A stretch of DNA of 64,000 nt from Pyrinomonadaceae bacterium. GTDB taxonomy: Bacteria; Acidobacteriota; Blastocatellia; Pyrinomonadales; Pyrinomonadaceae. The stretch covers positions 186,001-250,000 of the forward strand of contig JAJTWY010000001.1 of the NCBI GenBank assembly GCA_021463165.1, given 5' to 3'. Positions within the stretch are counted from its first letter, which is position 1. Each line of letters starts with the position of its first letter. The position numbers and the translations under genes are program-made. Under the pieces are notes generated by a model. That model worked only from the letters and a program-made list of their open reading frames with translations. It ran no database searches and was not told the DNA's origin. Below, piece after piece: positions 50,046 through 59,152 of the stretch.

Positions 50046-51245
50046 ATGGAATTCAAAATTAAACAGAGCGTACTGAAAGAAGAATTGGGATACATTCAGG
50101 GCGTTGTCGAGCGCAAGACGACGATACCCGTCCTGTCGAACATTTTGATCGAATCGCTCGGCGAGGGCGAGATCCGGATAGTCGGCACTGATCTCGATTG
50201 CACGATCCGTTGCGACGCCGAGGCCGAGATCCTCCAACAAGGGGCGATCTGCATACAGGCCCGCAAACTTTTTGACATCGTCCGGGCCCTGGACAGCGGC
50301 GATGTTCACTTCAAGAAGGAGGAGAACGAATGGGTTACGATGAAATCGAGCCGTGCGAGCTACCGCCTCGCGGGTGTCAGCCGCGATCAGTTTCCCGAGA
50401 TCCCTCAATTCAAATCGACCCCGCTAAAGCTCAGTGCCGATACATTTGCCTATTTCATTCGAAACACGGCCTTTGCCATCACAAATGAGCAATCGCGTTT
50501 TACGCTTTCGGGTGCCAAGTTCGTCATCGGCGACGGTTCAGCCAGGATGGTCACGACAGATGGCCATCGCCTTGCGTATGTCGAGCGTGCGATCGACGAT
50601 AAAGAGGCGGTGATGGATACATTGATACCGAAGAAGGCCCTGCTCGAGCTGATCAAGATCAGCCGGGGCGTGGGCGAGGTCTCGTTCGGAGAGGACCTTA
50701 ACCACATCTACTTCGAGACCGAGGGCCGGCTGCTGATCACCCGTAAACTGTCGGGACAGTTCCCTAATTACGAAATGGTGATGCCAAAGGATAACGACAA
50801 AACGGCAACCTTTGATCTCGAGGAGATGCGGAGTGCGGTCAGGCGAATGTCGCTGATAGCCGACGACCGAAACCGTTCGATCCGCCTGGCCGTCCGCGAC
50901 GGTGAGATAGAGGTCTCGGCTCAATCCGCCGAGGAAGGTGAAGGCACCGAGGTAGTCCAGGCAGACTACAAAGGCGAAGATGTCACACTGGGATTCAACT
51001 GGCAGTATCTGCTCGAGTTCCTCACCAATGCCGCGACCGGCGACGTCGCTTTGGCAGGGGATGCAGCCGAAGCCGTCAGTCCGGACCAGAACGGAGCGGG
51101 TACTGCAGCGGCGCCGGCCCGTGAGACAAAAGCTCCTTTACGCATTACATTCGAATTCAAAGACCCGAACGCCCAGACGCAAATGTCCATCTCCGGCGAA
51201 ACGACGTATGACTACAAATATATCGTTATGCCGTTGAGGATATGA
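50046..51245 (+). CDS. dnaN: DNA polymerase III subunit beta (sliding clamp)
   Basis: This 399-residue clamp starts at ATG 50046 (MEFKIKQSVLKEELGYIQGV), with GGAG about 11 bases upstream; the longer reading frame from 50007 is not needed. Three beta-clamp domains follow: VVERKTTIPVLSNILIE, TNEQSRFTLSGAKFVIGDGS and FNWQYLLEFLTNAATGDVAL. Between about residues 337 and 362 an Ala/Gly/Pro-rich insertion (AVSPDQNGAGTAAAPARETK) interrupts the last domain; the clamp is about 30 residues longer than usual. It ends in the conserved YKYIVMPLRI. A terminator follows. Confidence 0.97.
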   Translation: MEFKIKQSVLKEELGYIQGVVERKTTIPVLSNILIESLGEGEIRIVGTDLDCTIRCDAEAEILQQGAICIQARKLFDIVRALDSGDVHFKKEENEWVTMKSSRASYRLAGVSRDQFPEIPQFKSTPLKLSADTFAYFIRNTAFAITNEQSRFTLSGAKFVIGDGSARMVTTDGHRLAYVERAIDDKEAVMDTLIPKKALLELIKISRGVGEVSFGEDLNHIYFETEGRLLITRKLSGQFPNYEMVMPKDNDKTATFDLEEMRSAVRRMSLIADDRNRSIRLAVRDGEIEVSAQSAEEGEGTEVVQADYKGEDVTLGFNWQYLLEFLTNAATGDVALAGDAAEAVSPDQNGAGTAAAPARETKAPLRITFEFKDPNAQTQMSISGETTYDYKYIVMPLRI

Positions 51246-51270
51246 GTTGCCGTCTTTCAGATAGGTAGCG

Positions 51271-51298
51271 AAGGCCCGCAGGAATGCTGGGCCTTTTC
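51271..51298 (+). terminator. Intrinsic terminator after dnaN
   Basis: AAGGCCC (51271-51277) pairs with GGGCCTT (51289-51295) around an 11-base loop and runs into a TTTTC tract. It lies 25 bp past the dnaN stop and separates dnaN from the rpmH unit. Confidence 0.85.
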
Positions 51299-51503
51299 TA
51301 TTGGATCAACCGGAAATTTCCGGCATCGCAGTGCGAAAAGGCATGCCCGTGTCGTTCCGATCCGTCGATCCGAATTTGTTTCTAGATCTTTGGGACGCAA
51401 CATTCAGAATACACTCGAGGACCATTCGCAGTGGCCAACGATGGAAGAGTCGTTCGTATCGTTGCCAGAACACCAACGGAAGCCTGTTTTTGCTTACTTT
51501 CCT

Positions 51504-51533
51504 TTGACAACAAAGCAGATACGCGCGTAAACT
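51504..51533 (+). promoter_or_regulatory. Candidate promoter of the rpmH-rnpA-yidD-yidC unit
   Basis: A perfect TTGACA (51504-51509) is followed after 18 bp by TAAACT (51528-51533), 4 of 6 matches to TATAAT. The predicted transcript begins about 25 bases before the rnpA GTG and 35 before the rpmH ATG. Confidence 0.55.
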
Positions 51534-51563
51534 CTAGGTTTTCACTTCTTGAAGTGATCTACT

Positions 51564-52079
51564 GTGGAGAGCGACTATGCCGAAGAGAACGTATCAACCG
51601 AACAATCGCCGCCGCGCCAAAAAGCACGGCTTTCGCGCAAGGATGGCGACCAAGAACGGCCGGGCGGTGATCAAACGCCGCCGCGCGAAGGGCCGCAAGC
51701 GTCTGACGGTTCAGCACTATTAAGTTTTGGATTACCGAAGGAAGCTCGGCTCGCTAAGCGCGCCGAGTTTCTTCGTGTTTACGAGCAGGGCATCCGTTTT
51801 GAAGGCCGTTTTATGACCGTTTTCGTTTTGCCCTCGGTCACCGGCCGGCACCGCCTCGGCGTTACGGCCACAAAAAAGGCGATCGGAAAGGCTCACGACC
51901 GCAATCGGGCGAAGCGGCTATTGAGAGAAAGCTTCAGATTGAGCAGGGCAGAACTGGGCAGCGTAACCCAATGTTATGATTGGGTCTTGAACGCAAGACG
52001 TAGCTTGTTGTGTACGAAGCTCGAAAAGCCGCTCGCAGAGTTCAGGCAGATCGTGGAAAGGGTAGCCCAAGTAAAGTGA
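51564..52079 (+). CDS. rnpA: Ribonuclease P protein component, N-terminally extended, with rpmH nested inside it
   Basis: This 171-residue protein has the standard RnpA part from [20 protein letters not shown] (about residue 56) with the RNR motif [14 protein letters not shown], the RNA-binding core. The domain alone would be about 117 residues. Between GTG 51564 and an ATG deep within the domain (MTVFVLPSV) there is no in-frame ATG, GTG or TTG, so the only usable start is GTG 51564 (or a non-standard codon). rpmH (51577-51723) lies completely within the resulting 5' extension, one frame over. This is the arrangement known in Thermus. The extension is Glu/Pro/Arg-rich and has no motif. It overlaps yidD by four bases at its end. 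Confidence 0.88.
   Translation: MESDYAEENVSTEQSPPRQKARLSRKDGDQERPGGDQTPPREGPQASDGSALLSFGLPKEARLAKRAEFLRVYEQGIRFEGRFMTVFVLPSVTGRHRLGVTATKKAIGKAHDRNRAKRLLRESFRLSRAELGSVTQCYDWVLNARRSLLCTKLEKPLAEFRQIVERVAQVK
51577..51723 (+). CDS. rpmH: 50S ribosomal protein L34
   Basis: This 48-residue protein (starts [19 protein letters not shown], ends [11 protein letters not shown]) is the canonical, highly basic L34. GGAG at 51566-51569 sits 7 bases before ATG 51577 and is a proper Shine-Dalgarno; the same bases overlap the GTG start of the enclosing rnpA frame. The whole gene is read in another frame as part of rnpA. It is cytoplasmic, in the large ribosomal subunit. Easily missed because of its size. Confidence 0.97.
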   Translation: MPKRTYQPNNRRRAKKHGFRARMATKNGRAVIKRRRAKGRKRLTVQHY

Positions 52080-52285
52080 AATTTCTCGTTCTCGACATGA
52101 TCGGTATCTATAAGGCGTTTCTTTCGCCTTTTCTACCGCCGGCCTGTCGATTTGAGCCTAGCTGTTCGGAATACGCAAAGCAGGCCGTAGAGAAGTACGG
52201 TGCATTAAAGGGAACATGGATGGGCGTAAAGCGTATCTTACGCTGTCAGCCATTGTGCAAGGGCGGACATGATCCGGTTCGGTAG
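52076..52285 (+). CDS. yidD: Membrane protein insertion efficiency factor YidD
   Basis: This 69-residue protein starts at GTG 52076, overlapping the rnpA stop (GTGA). It has the family core IGIYKAFLSPFLPPACRFEP then SCSEYAKQAVEKYGALKG and RCQPLCKGGHDPVR. YidD is a small membrane-associated helper of YidC-mediated insertion. It stands in the usual rnpA-yidD-yidC order. Longer readings starting within rnpA (52010) are not the gene. Confidence 0.94.
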   Translation: MKFLVLDMIGIYKAFLSPFLPPACRFEPSCSEYAKQAVEKYGALKGTWMGVKRILRCQPLCKGGHDPVR

Positions 52286-52332
52286 GTTGTCAGCCGTCGG
52301 ATAAGCGATCTGATAGCCGACAACTGGGATTT

Positions 52333-54276
52333 ATGGAAGATCAGGGTAATAGCAGCAGCAGTCAGTCGCGGTTTTTGATAGCGGCCGTGCTTTCAATGGC
52401 CATTCTTTTCGGCTGGCAGTATTTCTTTGCCCCGAAGCCGGACCCGAACGCAAACTCGAATCCTAATAGTGCAGCTAACGCTGACACTTCGTCGAACAGC
52501 AATGCGTCGACCGTAGCTACCACTTCGACCCCGGCTCCGACAGCCGTCCAGACACCTGTTTTGACACCGGACACGACGCCTGCCCGCACGATCACGATAA
52601 AATCACCGCTTTATGAGGTGACCCTGGATTCGAAGGGTGCCCTCGCGACAAGCTGGGTCATTCTAAAGAATAGATCTTCGAAGAACGAGTATCCGGTCTA
52701 TGCCGACGGATCGAGCGCGGCGAATCAAAAACCGCTTCAGCTGATCTCGCAAAAGGCTCTCGACCAGGATCCTCGCGAACTCCCGTTCCGGCTTACGATG
52801 CCGGATGCGAATGTCACCAAGCTCGTAAACGAACGCAATTACCAGATCTCGGTCACCGAGGACGTAATTACGCTCGCGGCCGGGGAGGAAAAGCCCATCG
52901 AGTTCACGTTGGTTAGCGATAACGGCCTCGAGATTAAGAAATCATTTGTATTTCGTGCGGATAGCTTTGTTTCGGATCTTGCCGTCACCGCGAAACAAAA
53001 CGGCCAGCCGATCGCCGACACGAAGCTGGCGGTCGGAGCCTCGATCGGCGACCATGCGATCAATTATCACAGCTTTTATCACACGGAATCAGAGGCCGTT
53101 GCCTACGTAAACGATGATATCTCAAGGCATTGGGGAAATTATTCGTTTACGTATGACGTCAATGGCCAGGCATCGCTCGATGACAAGGGGAAGGTCGAAT
53201 GGGTAGCAATGGGCGACGCCTATTTTGCGATGGCCGCGATTCCGTCGGCTCCGGTTTCATCGGCCGAATACCGTGCGTCGAAATACGACGTCAATATCGA
53301 ACCTGTTTACGACAGCGTCTTCAACTGGGTGATCCGCCGTCCGAAAACTACAGAAACGCGGCACCTAGTAACCGCTTTTATGCCCGTTCCGGGCGATGGC
53401 TCGGTAACAAAGGTCTTTACGGGGCCAAAGGACTACTTCCTTCTCAGTGAACTGAGCTCATCGCTCAAAGCCGCGGACGGAAGGGCCGTTTCGTTGGTCG
53501 ACGTCATCAACTTCAGCAACTATTGGTGGCTGCGTTGGATGACCAAGCCGCTTTCGATCCCGATCCTCTACGCACTGCACTTCTTTAATACTATCACCAG
53601 GAACTACGGTGTCGCGATCATCGTCTTTACGTTCCTCTTCTATATGCTCCTTTTTCCGCTGCGTTGGTCCCAGTCGAAGTCGTTCAAAAAGGCTTCGGGC
53701 AACGCACCTAAGATGAAGGAGATCCAGGAGAAGATCAAAGACCTGCAGAAGAAAGGCGTCCCGAACGACGATCCGCGAATGCGGCAGCTTCAAATGGACC
53801 AGCTGAAGATGACAAAGGATGCCTTGCCCATCGGCGGCTGCCTCCCGATGCTGCTTCAGTTTCCTCTGCTGATCGCCTTCTATACCGCCATCACGATCGC
53901 TCTCGACGCGAGACAGGCGTCGTTCCTGTGGTTGCCGGATCTGTCCGCGGCTGACCCATGGCATATCCTGGAATTTGGCTTTGCATTGTCGATGATCCTC
54001 TCGATGAAGTTCACTCCCCAGGCTGCTGTTGTGACGCCAGAACAGGCGATGCAGCAAAAGATGATGACTTATCTCATGCCGATCATGATGTTATGGGTAA
54101 TGTGGACGGCTCCGTCAGGACTTCTTTTATATTGGTTCGTCGGAAACATTGTCAGCTTTGGCCAGCAGATGGTCATCAACCGCCTGAATAAGACGAGTAC
54201 GCCGCCGGGAACCGAGATCGTTCAATCGGTTCCGAAGAACGCAAAGAAGGTAAAGCCAAAGCTGTCAACGACTTAA
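52333..54276 (+). CDS. yidC: Membrane protein insertase YidC
   Basis: This 647-residue Gram-negative-type insertase has an N-terminal membrane segment (SRFLIAAVLSMAILFGWQYF), a Ser/Ala/Asn/Thr-rich spacer (about residues 35-75), the large periplasmic P1 domain and five C-terminal helices (YGVAIIVFTFLFYMLLFPLR, PIGGCLPMLLQFPLLIAFYT and others). It inserts and folds inner-membrane proteins with or without SecYEG. The periplasmic P1 shows that the organism is diderm. A KKAKPKLS-type basic tail ends the protein. jag follows after 39 bp. Confidence 0.96.
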   Translation: MEDQGNSSSSQSRFLIAAVLSMAILFGWQYFFAPKPDPNANSNPNSAANADTSSNSNASTVATTSTPAPTAVQTPVLTPDTTPARTITIKSPLYEVTLDSKGALATSWVILKNRSSKNEYPVYADGSSAANQKPLQLISQKALDQDPRELPFRLTMPDANVTKLVNERNYQISVTEDVITLAAGEEKPIEFTLVSDNGLEIKKSFVFRADSFVSDLAVTAKQNGQPIADTKLAVGASIGDHAINYHSFYHTESEAVAYVNDDISRHWGNYSFTYDVNGQASLDDKGKVEWVAMGDAYFAMAAIPSAPVSSAEYRASKYDVNIEPVYDSVFNWVIRRPKTTETRHLVTAFMPVPGDGSVTKVFTGPKDYFLLSELSSSLKAADGRAVSLVDVINFSNYWWLRWMTKPLSIPILYALHFFNTITRNYGVAIIVFTFLFYMLLFPLRWSQSKSFKKASGNAPKMKEIQEKIKDLQKKGVPNDDPRMRQLQMDQLKMTKDALPIGGCLPMLLQFPLLIAFYTAITIALDARQASFLWLPDLSAADPWHILEFGFALSMILSMKFTPQAAVVTPEQAMQQKMMTYLMPIMMLWVMWTAPSGLLLYWFVGNIVSFGQQMVINRLNKTSTPPGTEIVQSVPKNAKKVKPKLSTT

Positions 54277-54315
54277 AGAGGGCTCCGGCTTAGCTTTGCA
54301 TTGCAAGGTACGCTT

Positions 54316-54765
54316 ATGAACCAAACCTGTGTTAACGCCAACGAATTCCTCTCCGAACTTGTTTCGGCGATGCGTTTTGACTTGACCGTGAGTTCAAAAT
54401 GGACTGATGAAGGCTGCCTTCTGGATCTCAGCGGTGAGGATTCCCATTATGCGCTTGCCGAGAATGGCGAATTGTTGGATGCCTTTGAGGTTATCTTGTT
54501 TCAGGTTTTTGGCCGGGAGTTAGATCGGGAGCATCGTTTCGTTGTAGATGCCGAGGGCTTCCGGCAGACCCGAAAGGCCGAGCTGCATGCGATGGCCCGT
54601 TTCGCGGCGGATCAGGTTAGAAAGACTGGTCGTCCGTTCACGTTTGGGGTGCTTAATTCTACCGAACGCCGCATCATTCACATGACCCTCCAGAAGGAAG
54701 AGGACCTTTTTACCGAGTCCGTCGGAGACGGCCGGGAAAGGCGCCTTCAGGTGCGGCTTCAATAG
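54316..54765 (+). CDS. jag: Jag-type RNA-binding protein (KH and R3H domains)
   Basis: This 149-residue protein lies directly after yidC, where Jag/SpoIIIJ-associated protein is found. It has a C-terminal R3H-like region (RKAELHAMARFAADQVRKTG and NSTERRIIHMTLQKEEDLFT) and a preceding KH-like part with the pattern LLDAFEVILFQVFG. The N-terminal Jag_N domain is absent, so it is the short form. ATG 54316 has AAGG-type bases 8 upstream. The R3H domain binds single-stranded nucleic acid; a role in RNA-linked envelope synthesis is inferred from the family. Confidence 0.85.
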   Translation: MNQTCVNANEFLSELVSAMRFDLTVSSKWTDEGCLLDLSGEDSHYALAENGELLDAFEVILFQVFGRELDREHRFVVDAEGFRQTRKAELHAMARFAADQVRKTGRPFTFGVLNSTERRIIHMTLQKEEDLFTESVGDGRERRLQVRLQ

Positions 54766-54892
54766 TCCGCCATTGAAAGTTACGAAGTTCTCTCCCGGTC
54801 TGTTCAACGATTTGCTAGATTGAGACCAAAAGAGCCGAGGCTCGGTCTGATATTCTTGCTGTGCTTACATTTTCCGATAAGCAGGAGATCCA

Positions 54893-56278
54893 GTGAAGAA
54901 CACGATAGTCGCGCTAGCAACACCAACGGGCCGTAGTGGGATCGGAGTGATCAGGCTGAGCGGCGAAGGATCCCTGGAGGTGCTCGCCAAATTACAGGGA
55001 TCCAACAACAAGTTTCCACTTGCTCCCCGCAGGGCGTATCTCATCCAACTATTTGACCCCGAGTCGAAGGATCTGATTGATTCTGCGATCGTTACGTTTT
55101 TCAAATCGCCGAATTCCTTCACCGGAGATGATGTGGTCGAGCTCAGTTGTCATGGTTCGCCGGTGCTTCTGAGACAGATCGTTGATATTTGTCTGTCTTC
55201 TGGTGCGAGACTCGCGAAACCTGGGGAATTCACGTTAAGGGCTTTGGCGAACGGCAAGATCGACCTCGCCGAGGCCGAGGCAATTCGTGATCTGATCGAT
55301 GCACAAACAAAAGCGTCGGCGAGGCAGGCAGTTAGGCAGATGCGTGGGGAGCTTTCGCTTCGGCTGCAGCCACTTAAGGATGAACTGCTCGACGTGATAG
55401 TGCTCCTCGAATCTTCACTCGAATTCGTCGAGGATGATCTGCCTGAGATCCAAATCTTAAGGGTCAAGGAAAAGTTGACCGCGATTGCAGAAAAAACTCG
55501 TGAGCTGGCCGAAACATTCCAAGCCGGTAAGTTGATCCGGGAAGGTTTGCGAGTAGCCCTCGTAGGCCGTCCAAATGTAGGTAAGTCCAGTCTGTTCAAT
55601 GCTTTACTGGGCAGTGAACGGGCGATCGTGACTGAAATTCCCGGAACGACACGCGACCAACTCCATGAGAGTTTCACGATCAACGATGTCCCGGTATCGC
55701 TGATTGATACTGCCGGGCTTCGGGAGACGACCGATACCGTTGAGAGCATCGGCGTAGAACGCTCGAGAGCGACCATCGCTGATGCAGACCTGGTCATAGT
55801 GATGCTCGATGCTAGCGAGCAGACTTCCGATGAAGATCGTCAGATTCTGAAAAGTGTCAAGGACCTGAACTACATTGTCGCGCTGAATAAGATCGACAAA
55901 GTGCCCTCGACAGACGTCGACCGTATGGTCGCCGCTGAACACTCGTCACTAGGATATCTTCGCGAGCGGATCACCCCGATCTCAGCTAAGACAGGCGAAG
56001 GTCTGGATGAGCTTCGAACCGCTATCCTGGACCCGTTTTCGCGTGGCGATATTTCGACATCGGGTCTTCTTATCACCGACGCCCGACACTACGATCTCTT
56101 GATCAGGACGGCGACCGAGATAGCTCAGTCGTCAGAGGGGCTTGACCAGAAGCTAAGCGAGGAGATTGTTTTGGTCGGTCTTCACAACGCCCTGCGTTTC
56201 CTGGGTGAAATTACCGGCGAGACTACCACCGAGGATATGCTAACTCGCATCTTTTCAACCTTTTGCATCGGTAAATAG
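54893..56278 (+). CDS. mnmE: tRNA modification GTPase MnmE
   Basis: This 461-residue GTPase works with MnmG to make 5-carboxymethylaminomethyluridine at tRNA wobble position 34. Its N-terminal domain binds 5-formyl-THF ([20 protein letters not shown]), the helical domain contains the G domain with [16 protein letters not shown], the DTAGLRE switch and NKID, and the C-terminus ends in the FCIGK motif with its catalytic Cys. AGGAG precedes GTG 54893. mnmG follows. Confidence 0.96.
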   Translation: MKNTIVALATPTGRSGIGVIRLSGEGSLEVLAKLQGSNNKFPLAPRRAYLIQLFDPESKDLIDSAIVTFFKSPNSFTGDDVVELSCHGSPVLLRQIVDICLSSGARLAKPGEFTLRALANGKIDLAEAEAIRDLIDAQTKASARQAVRQMRGELSLRLQPLKDELLDVIVLLESSLEFVEDDLPEIQILRVKEKLTAIAEKTRELAETFQAGKLIREGLRVALVGRPNVGKSSLFNALLGSERAIVTEIPGTTRDQLHESFTINDVPVSLIDTAGLRETTDTVESIGVERSRATIADADLVIVMLDASEQTSDEDRQILKSVKDLNYIVALNKIDKVPSTDVDRMVAAEHSSLGYLRERITPISAKTGEGLDELRTAILDPFSRGDISTSGLLITDARHYDLLIRTATEIAQSSEGLDQKLSEEIVLVGLHNALRFLGEITGETTTEDMLTRIFSTFCIGK

Positions 56279-56372
56279 AATCCTCTGCCCCCCGGATGTC
56301 TCGATATTTATTGGCAATGATCTAAAAATCCAATATAGTATAGGGTTTCGGTCTGGTGCCGGTTGAGATGTT

Positions 56373-58256
56373 ATGTTCGATGAGACGTTTGATGTGATCG
56401 TAATTGGCGCGGGCCACGCGGGTTGTGAGGCGGCCTCGGCCGCGGCTCGTTTGGGTGCCGAGACCGCGCTTGTTACGATCAATCTCGACCTGATCGGGCA
56501 GATGTCGTGCAATCCTGCCGTTGGCGGTATTGCCAAGGGACACGTTGTTCGCGAGATCGATGCTATTGGAGGCATCATGGGCCGGGTGATCGATAGAACG
56601 GGCATTCAGTTTCGCCTGCTCAATCGCTCACGAGGTCCGGCTGTCCAATCGCCACGTGCCCAAGCGGACAGAAGCCTCTATCGAACCGAGATGCGACGGG
56701 TGCTTGAAGCCACTCCGGTTCTCCATCTTAGACAAGGCGTTGTTACGGAGCTAATTGTTGAAAATAAGCGAGTTATAGGTATCCAGATGCAGGATTCCAG
56801 ACGGTTTGGTGCGCAAGCTGTTGTTGTCGCGACGGGCACTTTCCTAAACGGCATGATTCACGCCGGACGCGAGACTTTTTCGGCGGGCCGTGCCGGCGAG
56901 CCTGCATCTATCGAGCTTGCCGAGAGTCTCAAAAGACTCGGCTTTCCCGTCGGGAGGCTAAAGACTGGAACTCCGCCGCGGCTCGATGGCAGGTCTATCG
57001 ACTGGGGAGCTTTTGAACCGCAGCCAGCTGACGAGCGGCCAGTGCCTTTTTCATTTGCAACGGAGAAGATCGATCAGGATCAGATCCAGTGCCATATCGG
57101 GTACACCAGCGAACGGCTTCATCAAACGATCCGTGACAACTTGCATCAATCACCGCTTTATTCGGGTAAGATCAAGGGAGTAGGGCCGAGGTATTGCCCG
57201 TCGATCGAGGATAAAGTAGTCAAGTTTGCCGACAAGGATCGTCATCAGCTTTTCCTCGAACCGGAAGGTAGGAATACGAACGAAGTATATCTGAACGGCT
57301 TCTCGACCTCGTTGCCATCGGCGCTGCAAGTAGAACTTCTACGAATGATCGATGGATTCGAGAGCGTGCAGATAATCCGACCCGGATACGCTATCGAATA
57401 CGACTTTGTCGATCCGCGGGAACTGCGGCCTACCATGGAAACGACCCGTTTGAACGGCCTGTTTCTCGCCGGACAGATAAACGGAACCACAGGGTATGAG
57501 GAGGCCGCTTGCCAAGGGTTGATGGCCGGAATTAACGCCGCTTTCCTAACGCAGGGCCGCAAGCCCTTTATTTTACAACGAGATGAAGCCTATATCGGCG
57601 TTTTAACGGATGACCTGATCCGGCATGGGGTTGATGAGCCCTACAGATTGTTCACCTCACGAGCCGAAGCGAGGCTGATGCTGCGCCATGATAACGCCGA
57701 TGCTCGTCTTGCTCCCAAAGGACACGAGATCGGACTGGTCGGCAGCACGGATTGGGAACGATTCAATGCGAAACGCGACCGAATCGCACGGTTGCGAAAC
57801 GCGCTTGACGCGACACGGCTCAAGCGGTCGTCGAGGGAATATGCGAGTATCTCTCAAGTGCTGGGGGCCGATCTAGGTGATTCGATCTCACTCTCACAGC
57901 TGGCGATGCGACAAGGAGTAAAGCCGGATCTTGTTCAGCGCCTGCTTCCGAAGGACGTTTGCGGAGATGTTAGGATCGAGGATCTCGAGACCGCCTTGGC
58001 AGACGCGCTTTACAGCGGTTATATCGAGAAACAAAAGCTCGCTACTGAACGGATTAACCACCACGATTCACTAAAGGTTCCCGATGGATTTCAGTTTGCA
58101 ACTATCGGCGGCCTGTCTAATGAGATGCTCGAGCGCCTGGAGAGGGCGAAGCCGAGCAATTTCGCCCAGGTCAGAACGATACCGGGACTGACGCCGGCCG
58201 CGGTTTCTTCGGTTTTGGTTCACTTGACCGCAAACTCAGGGGGAGTTCGGAGTTAG
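56373..58256 (+). CDS. mnmG: tRNA uridine modification enzyme MnmG (GidA)
   Basis: This 627-residue flavoprotein forms the MnmE-MnmG complex. It has the FAD dinucleotide motif VIGAGHAGCEAA, the signature SCNPAVGGIAKGHVVREIDA, a catalytic region GRLKTGTPPRLDGRSIDW and the C-terminal helical tRNA-binding domain. ATG 56373 is the start. parA follows after a 134-bp gap that carries the parS-like sites, not after a terminator. Confidence 0.97.
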   Translation: MFDETFDVIVIGAGHAGCEAASAAARLGAETALVTINLDLIGQMSCNPAVGGIAKGHVVREIDAIGGIMGRVIDRTGIQFRLLNRSRGPAVQSPRAQADRSLYRTEMRRVLEATPVLHLRQGVVTELIVENKRVIGIQMQDSRRFGAQAVVVATGTFLNGMIHAGRETFSAGRAGEPASIELAESLKRLGFPVGRLKTGTPPRLDGRSIDWGAFEPQPADERPVPFSFATEKIDQDQIQCHIGYTSERLHQTIRDNLHQSPLYSGKIKGVGPRYCPSIEDKVVKFADKDRHQLFLEPEGRNTNEVYLNGFSTSLPSALQVELLRMIDGFESVQIIRPGYAIEYDFVDPRELRPTMETTRLNGLFLAGQINGTTGYEEAACQGLMAGINAAFLTQGRKPFILQRDEAYIGVLTDDLIRHGVDEPYRLFTSRAEARLMLRHDNADARLAPKGHEIGLVGSTDWERFNAKRDRIARLRNALDATRLKRSSREYASISQVLGADLGDSISLSQLAMRQGVKPDLVQRLLPKDVCGDVRIEDLETALADALYSGYIEKQKLATERINHHDSLKVPDGFQFATIGGLSNEMLERLERAKPSNFAQVRTIPGLTPAAVSSVLVHLTANSGGVRS

Positions 58257-58271
58257 AGGGGCCAACAACTA

Positions 58272-58287
58272 GGTGGCACGTGCCACA
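58272..58287. other. parS: parS-like centromere site 1
   Basis: A GTGGCACGTGCCAC palindrome (58273-58286) with the central CACGTG of canonical parS (TGTTTCACGTGAAACA) but GG/CC replacing the outer T/A tracts. It lies 104 bp upstream of parA, 38 bp (centre to centre) from an identical copy. Confidence 0.65.
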
Positions 58288-58309
58288 TTTCCATTGGTCG
58301 ATCCTTGGT

Positions 58310-58325
58310 TGTGGCACGTGCCACA
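58310..58325. other. parS: parS-like centromere site 2
   Basis: The perfect 16-bp palindrome TGTGGCACGTGCCACA. It agrees with canonical parS at 12 of 16 positions, including the CACGTG core. It is the second copy and lies 66 bp upstream of parA. ParB binding is inferred; parS sites usually cluster near parAB and the origin. Confidence 0.68.
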
Positions 58326-58390
58326 TCCGCTTGACTTCCAACCCAACGCGGCAATGTGTTAGCTTAGAGCATTGCAAATACAGGTTTTGA

Positions 58391-59152
58391 ATGGGAAAGA
58401 TAATAGCGGTTGCCAACCAAAAGGGCGGCGTTGGCAAAACAACCACTGCAGTGAATTTGGCCGCTGCCCTTGCCGTTGAGGGTAAAAAAGTGTTACTTGT
58501 GGATGCCGATCCGCAGGCGAATGCTACGTCCGGCGCTGGAATTCCTCGTAGTCTAAACCGAAAAACGCTATATAACGCTTTGGTTAACGGAGATTCGCCT
58601 CGTGAGATGGTGCTCCCGACCGAGATCGAAACTCTTTGGGTCTTGCCCGCTGACAAGAATCTCGCAGGAGCTGAGATAGAACTCGTTGAATCAAAGAACC
58701 GAAACTATGCTCTCAAGGAGTTGTTGACCAGTGTCCGGGATTATTTTCACTATCTGATCATCGACTGTCCGCCATCGCTAGGTATCCTCACGGTCAATGG
58801 CCTCACGGCGGCAGACTCGCTGCTGGTGCCGATACAGTGCGAATACTATGCGCTTGAAGGCGTTACAGAACTCTTCGACACGCTGGCTCGGTTGCGAAGG
58901 GAGCTAAATCCAACGCTTGCGATCGAAGGGCTCCTGCTCACAATGTATGACGAACGCACCAATCTCTCGGCGGCCGTTGCAAAGGATCTTCGTGATTTTT
59001 ATGGTTCGCGGGTTTTGGAGACCGTGATCCCGCGTAATGTTCGATTGGCGGAGGCCCCGAGCTTTGGTAAGCCAATTCTTCTGTATGATCCGCGGTCTCG
59101 AGGTGCGGACAGTTATGTTCAGCTTGCAAAGGAGATAATTCGAAATGGCTAG
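58391..59152 (+). CDS. parA: Chromosome partitioning ATPase ParA (Soj)
   Basis: This 253-residue deviant-Walker ATPase has the K-rich motif [14 protein letters not shown] (residues 11-24), [12 protein letters not shown] and [13 protein letters not shown]. ParA moves the ParB-parS complexes along nucleoid DNA. ATG 58391 is the start. The last eight bases overlap parB, so the two are translationally coupled. The two parS-like sites lie directly upstream. Confidence 0.96.
   Translation: MGKIIAVANQKGGVGKTTTAVNLAAALAVEGKKVLLVDADPQANATSGAGIPRSLNRKTLYNALVNGDSPREMVLPTEIETLWVLPADKNLAGAEIELVESKNRNYALKELLTSVRDYFHYLIIDCPPSLGILTVNGLTAADSLLVPIQCEYYALEGVTELFDTLARLRRELNPTLAIEGLLLTMYDERTNLSAAVAKDLRDFYGSRVLETVIPRNVRLAEAPSFGKPILLYDPRSRGADSYVQLAKEIIRNG

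Larger units (their letters stand above)
51246..51563 (+). other. Spacer between dnaN and the rpmH/rnpA unit
   Basis: These 318 bp hold a terminator (51271-51298) and the rpmH promoter (51504-51533). A short open frame of 68 codons at 51301 has no ribosome-binding site and no recognisable product, so I do not call it. Nothing else is visible. Confidence 0.6.

Noticed and set aside
51301..51507. A 68-codon frame between dnaN and rpmH
   Set aside because: No ribosome-binding site, begins directly after a terminator, and contains the rpmH promoter at its end.
52010..52075. A longer yidD reading starting inside rnpA
   Set aside because: The conserved YidD N-terminus begins at GTG 52076, which overlaps the rnpA stop in the usual way.
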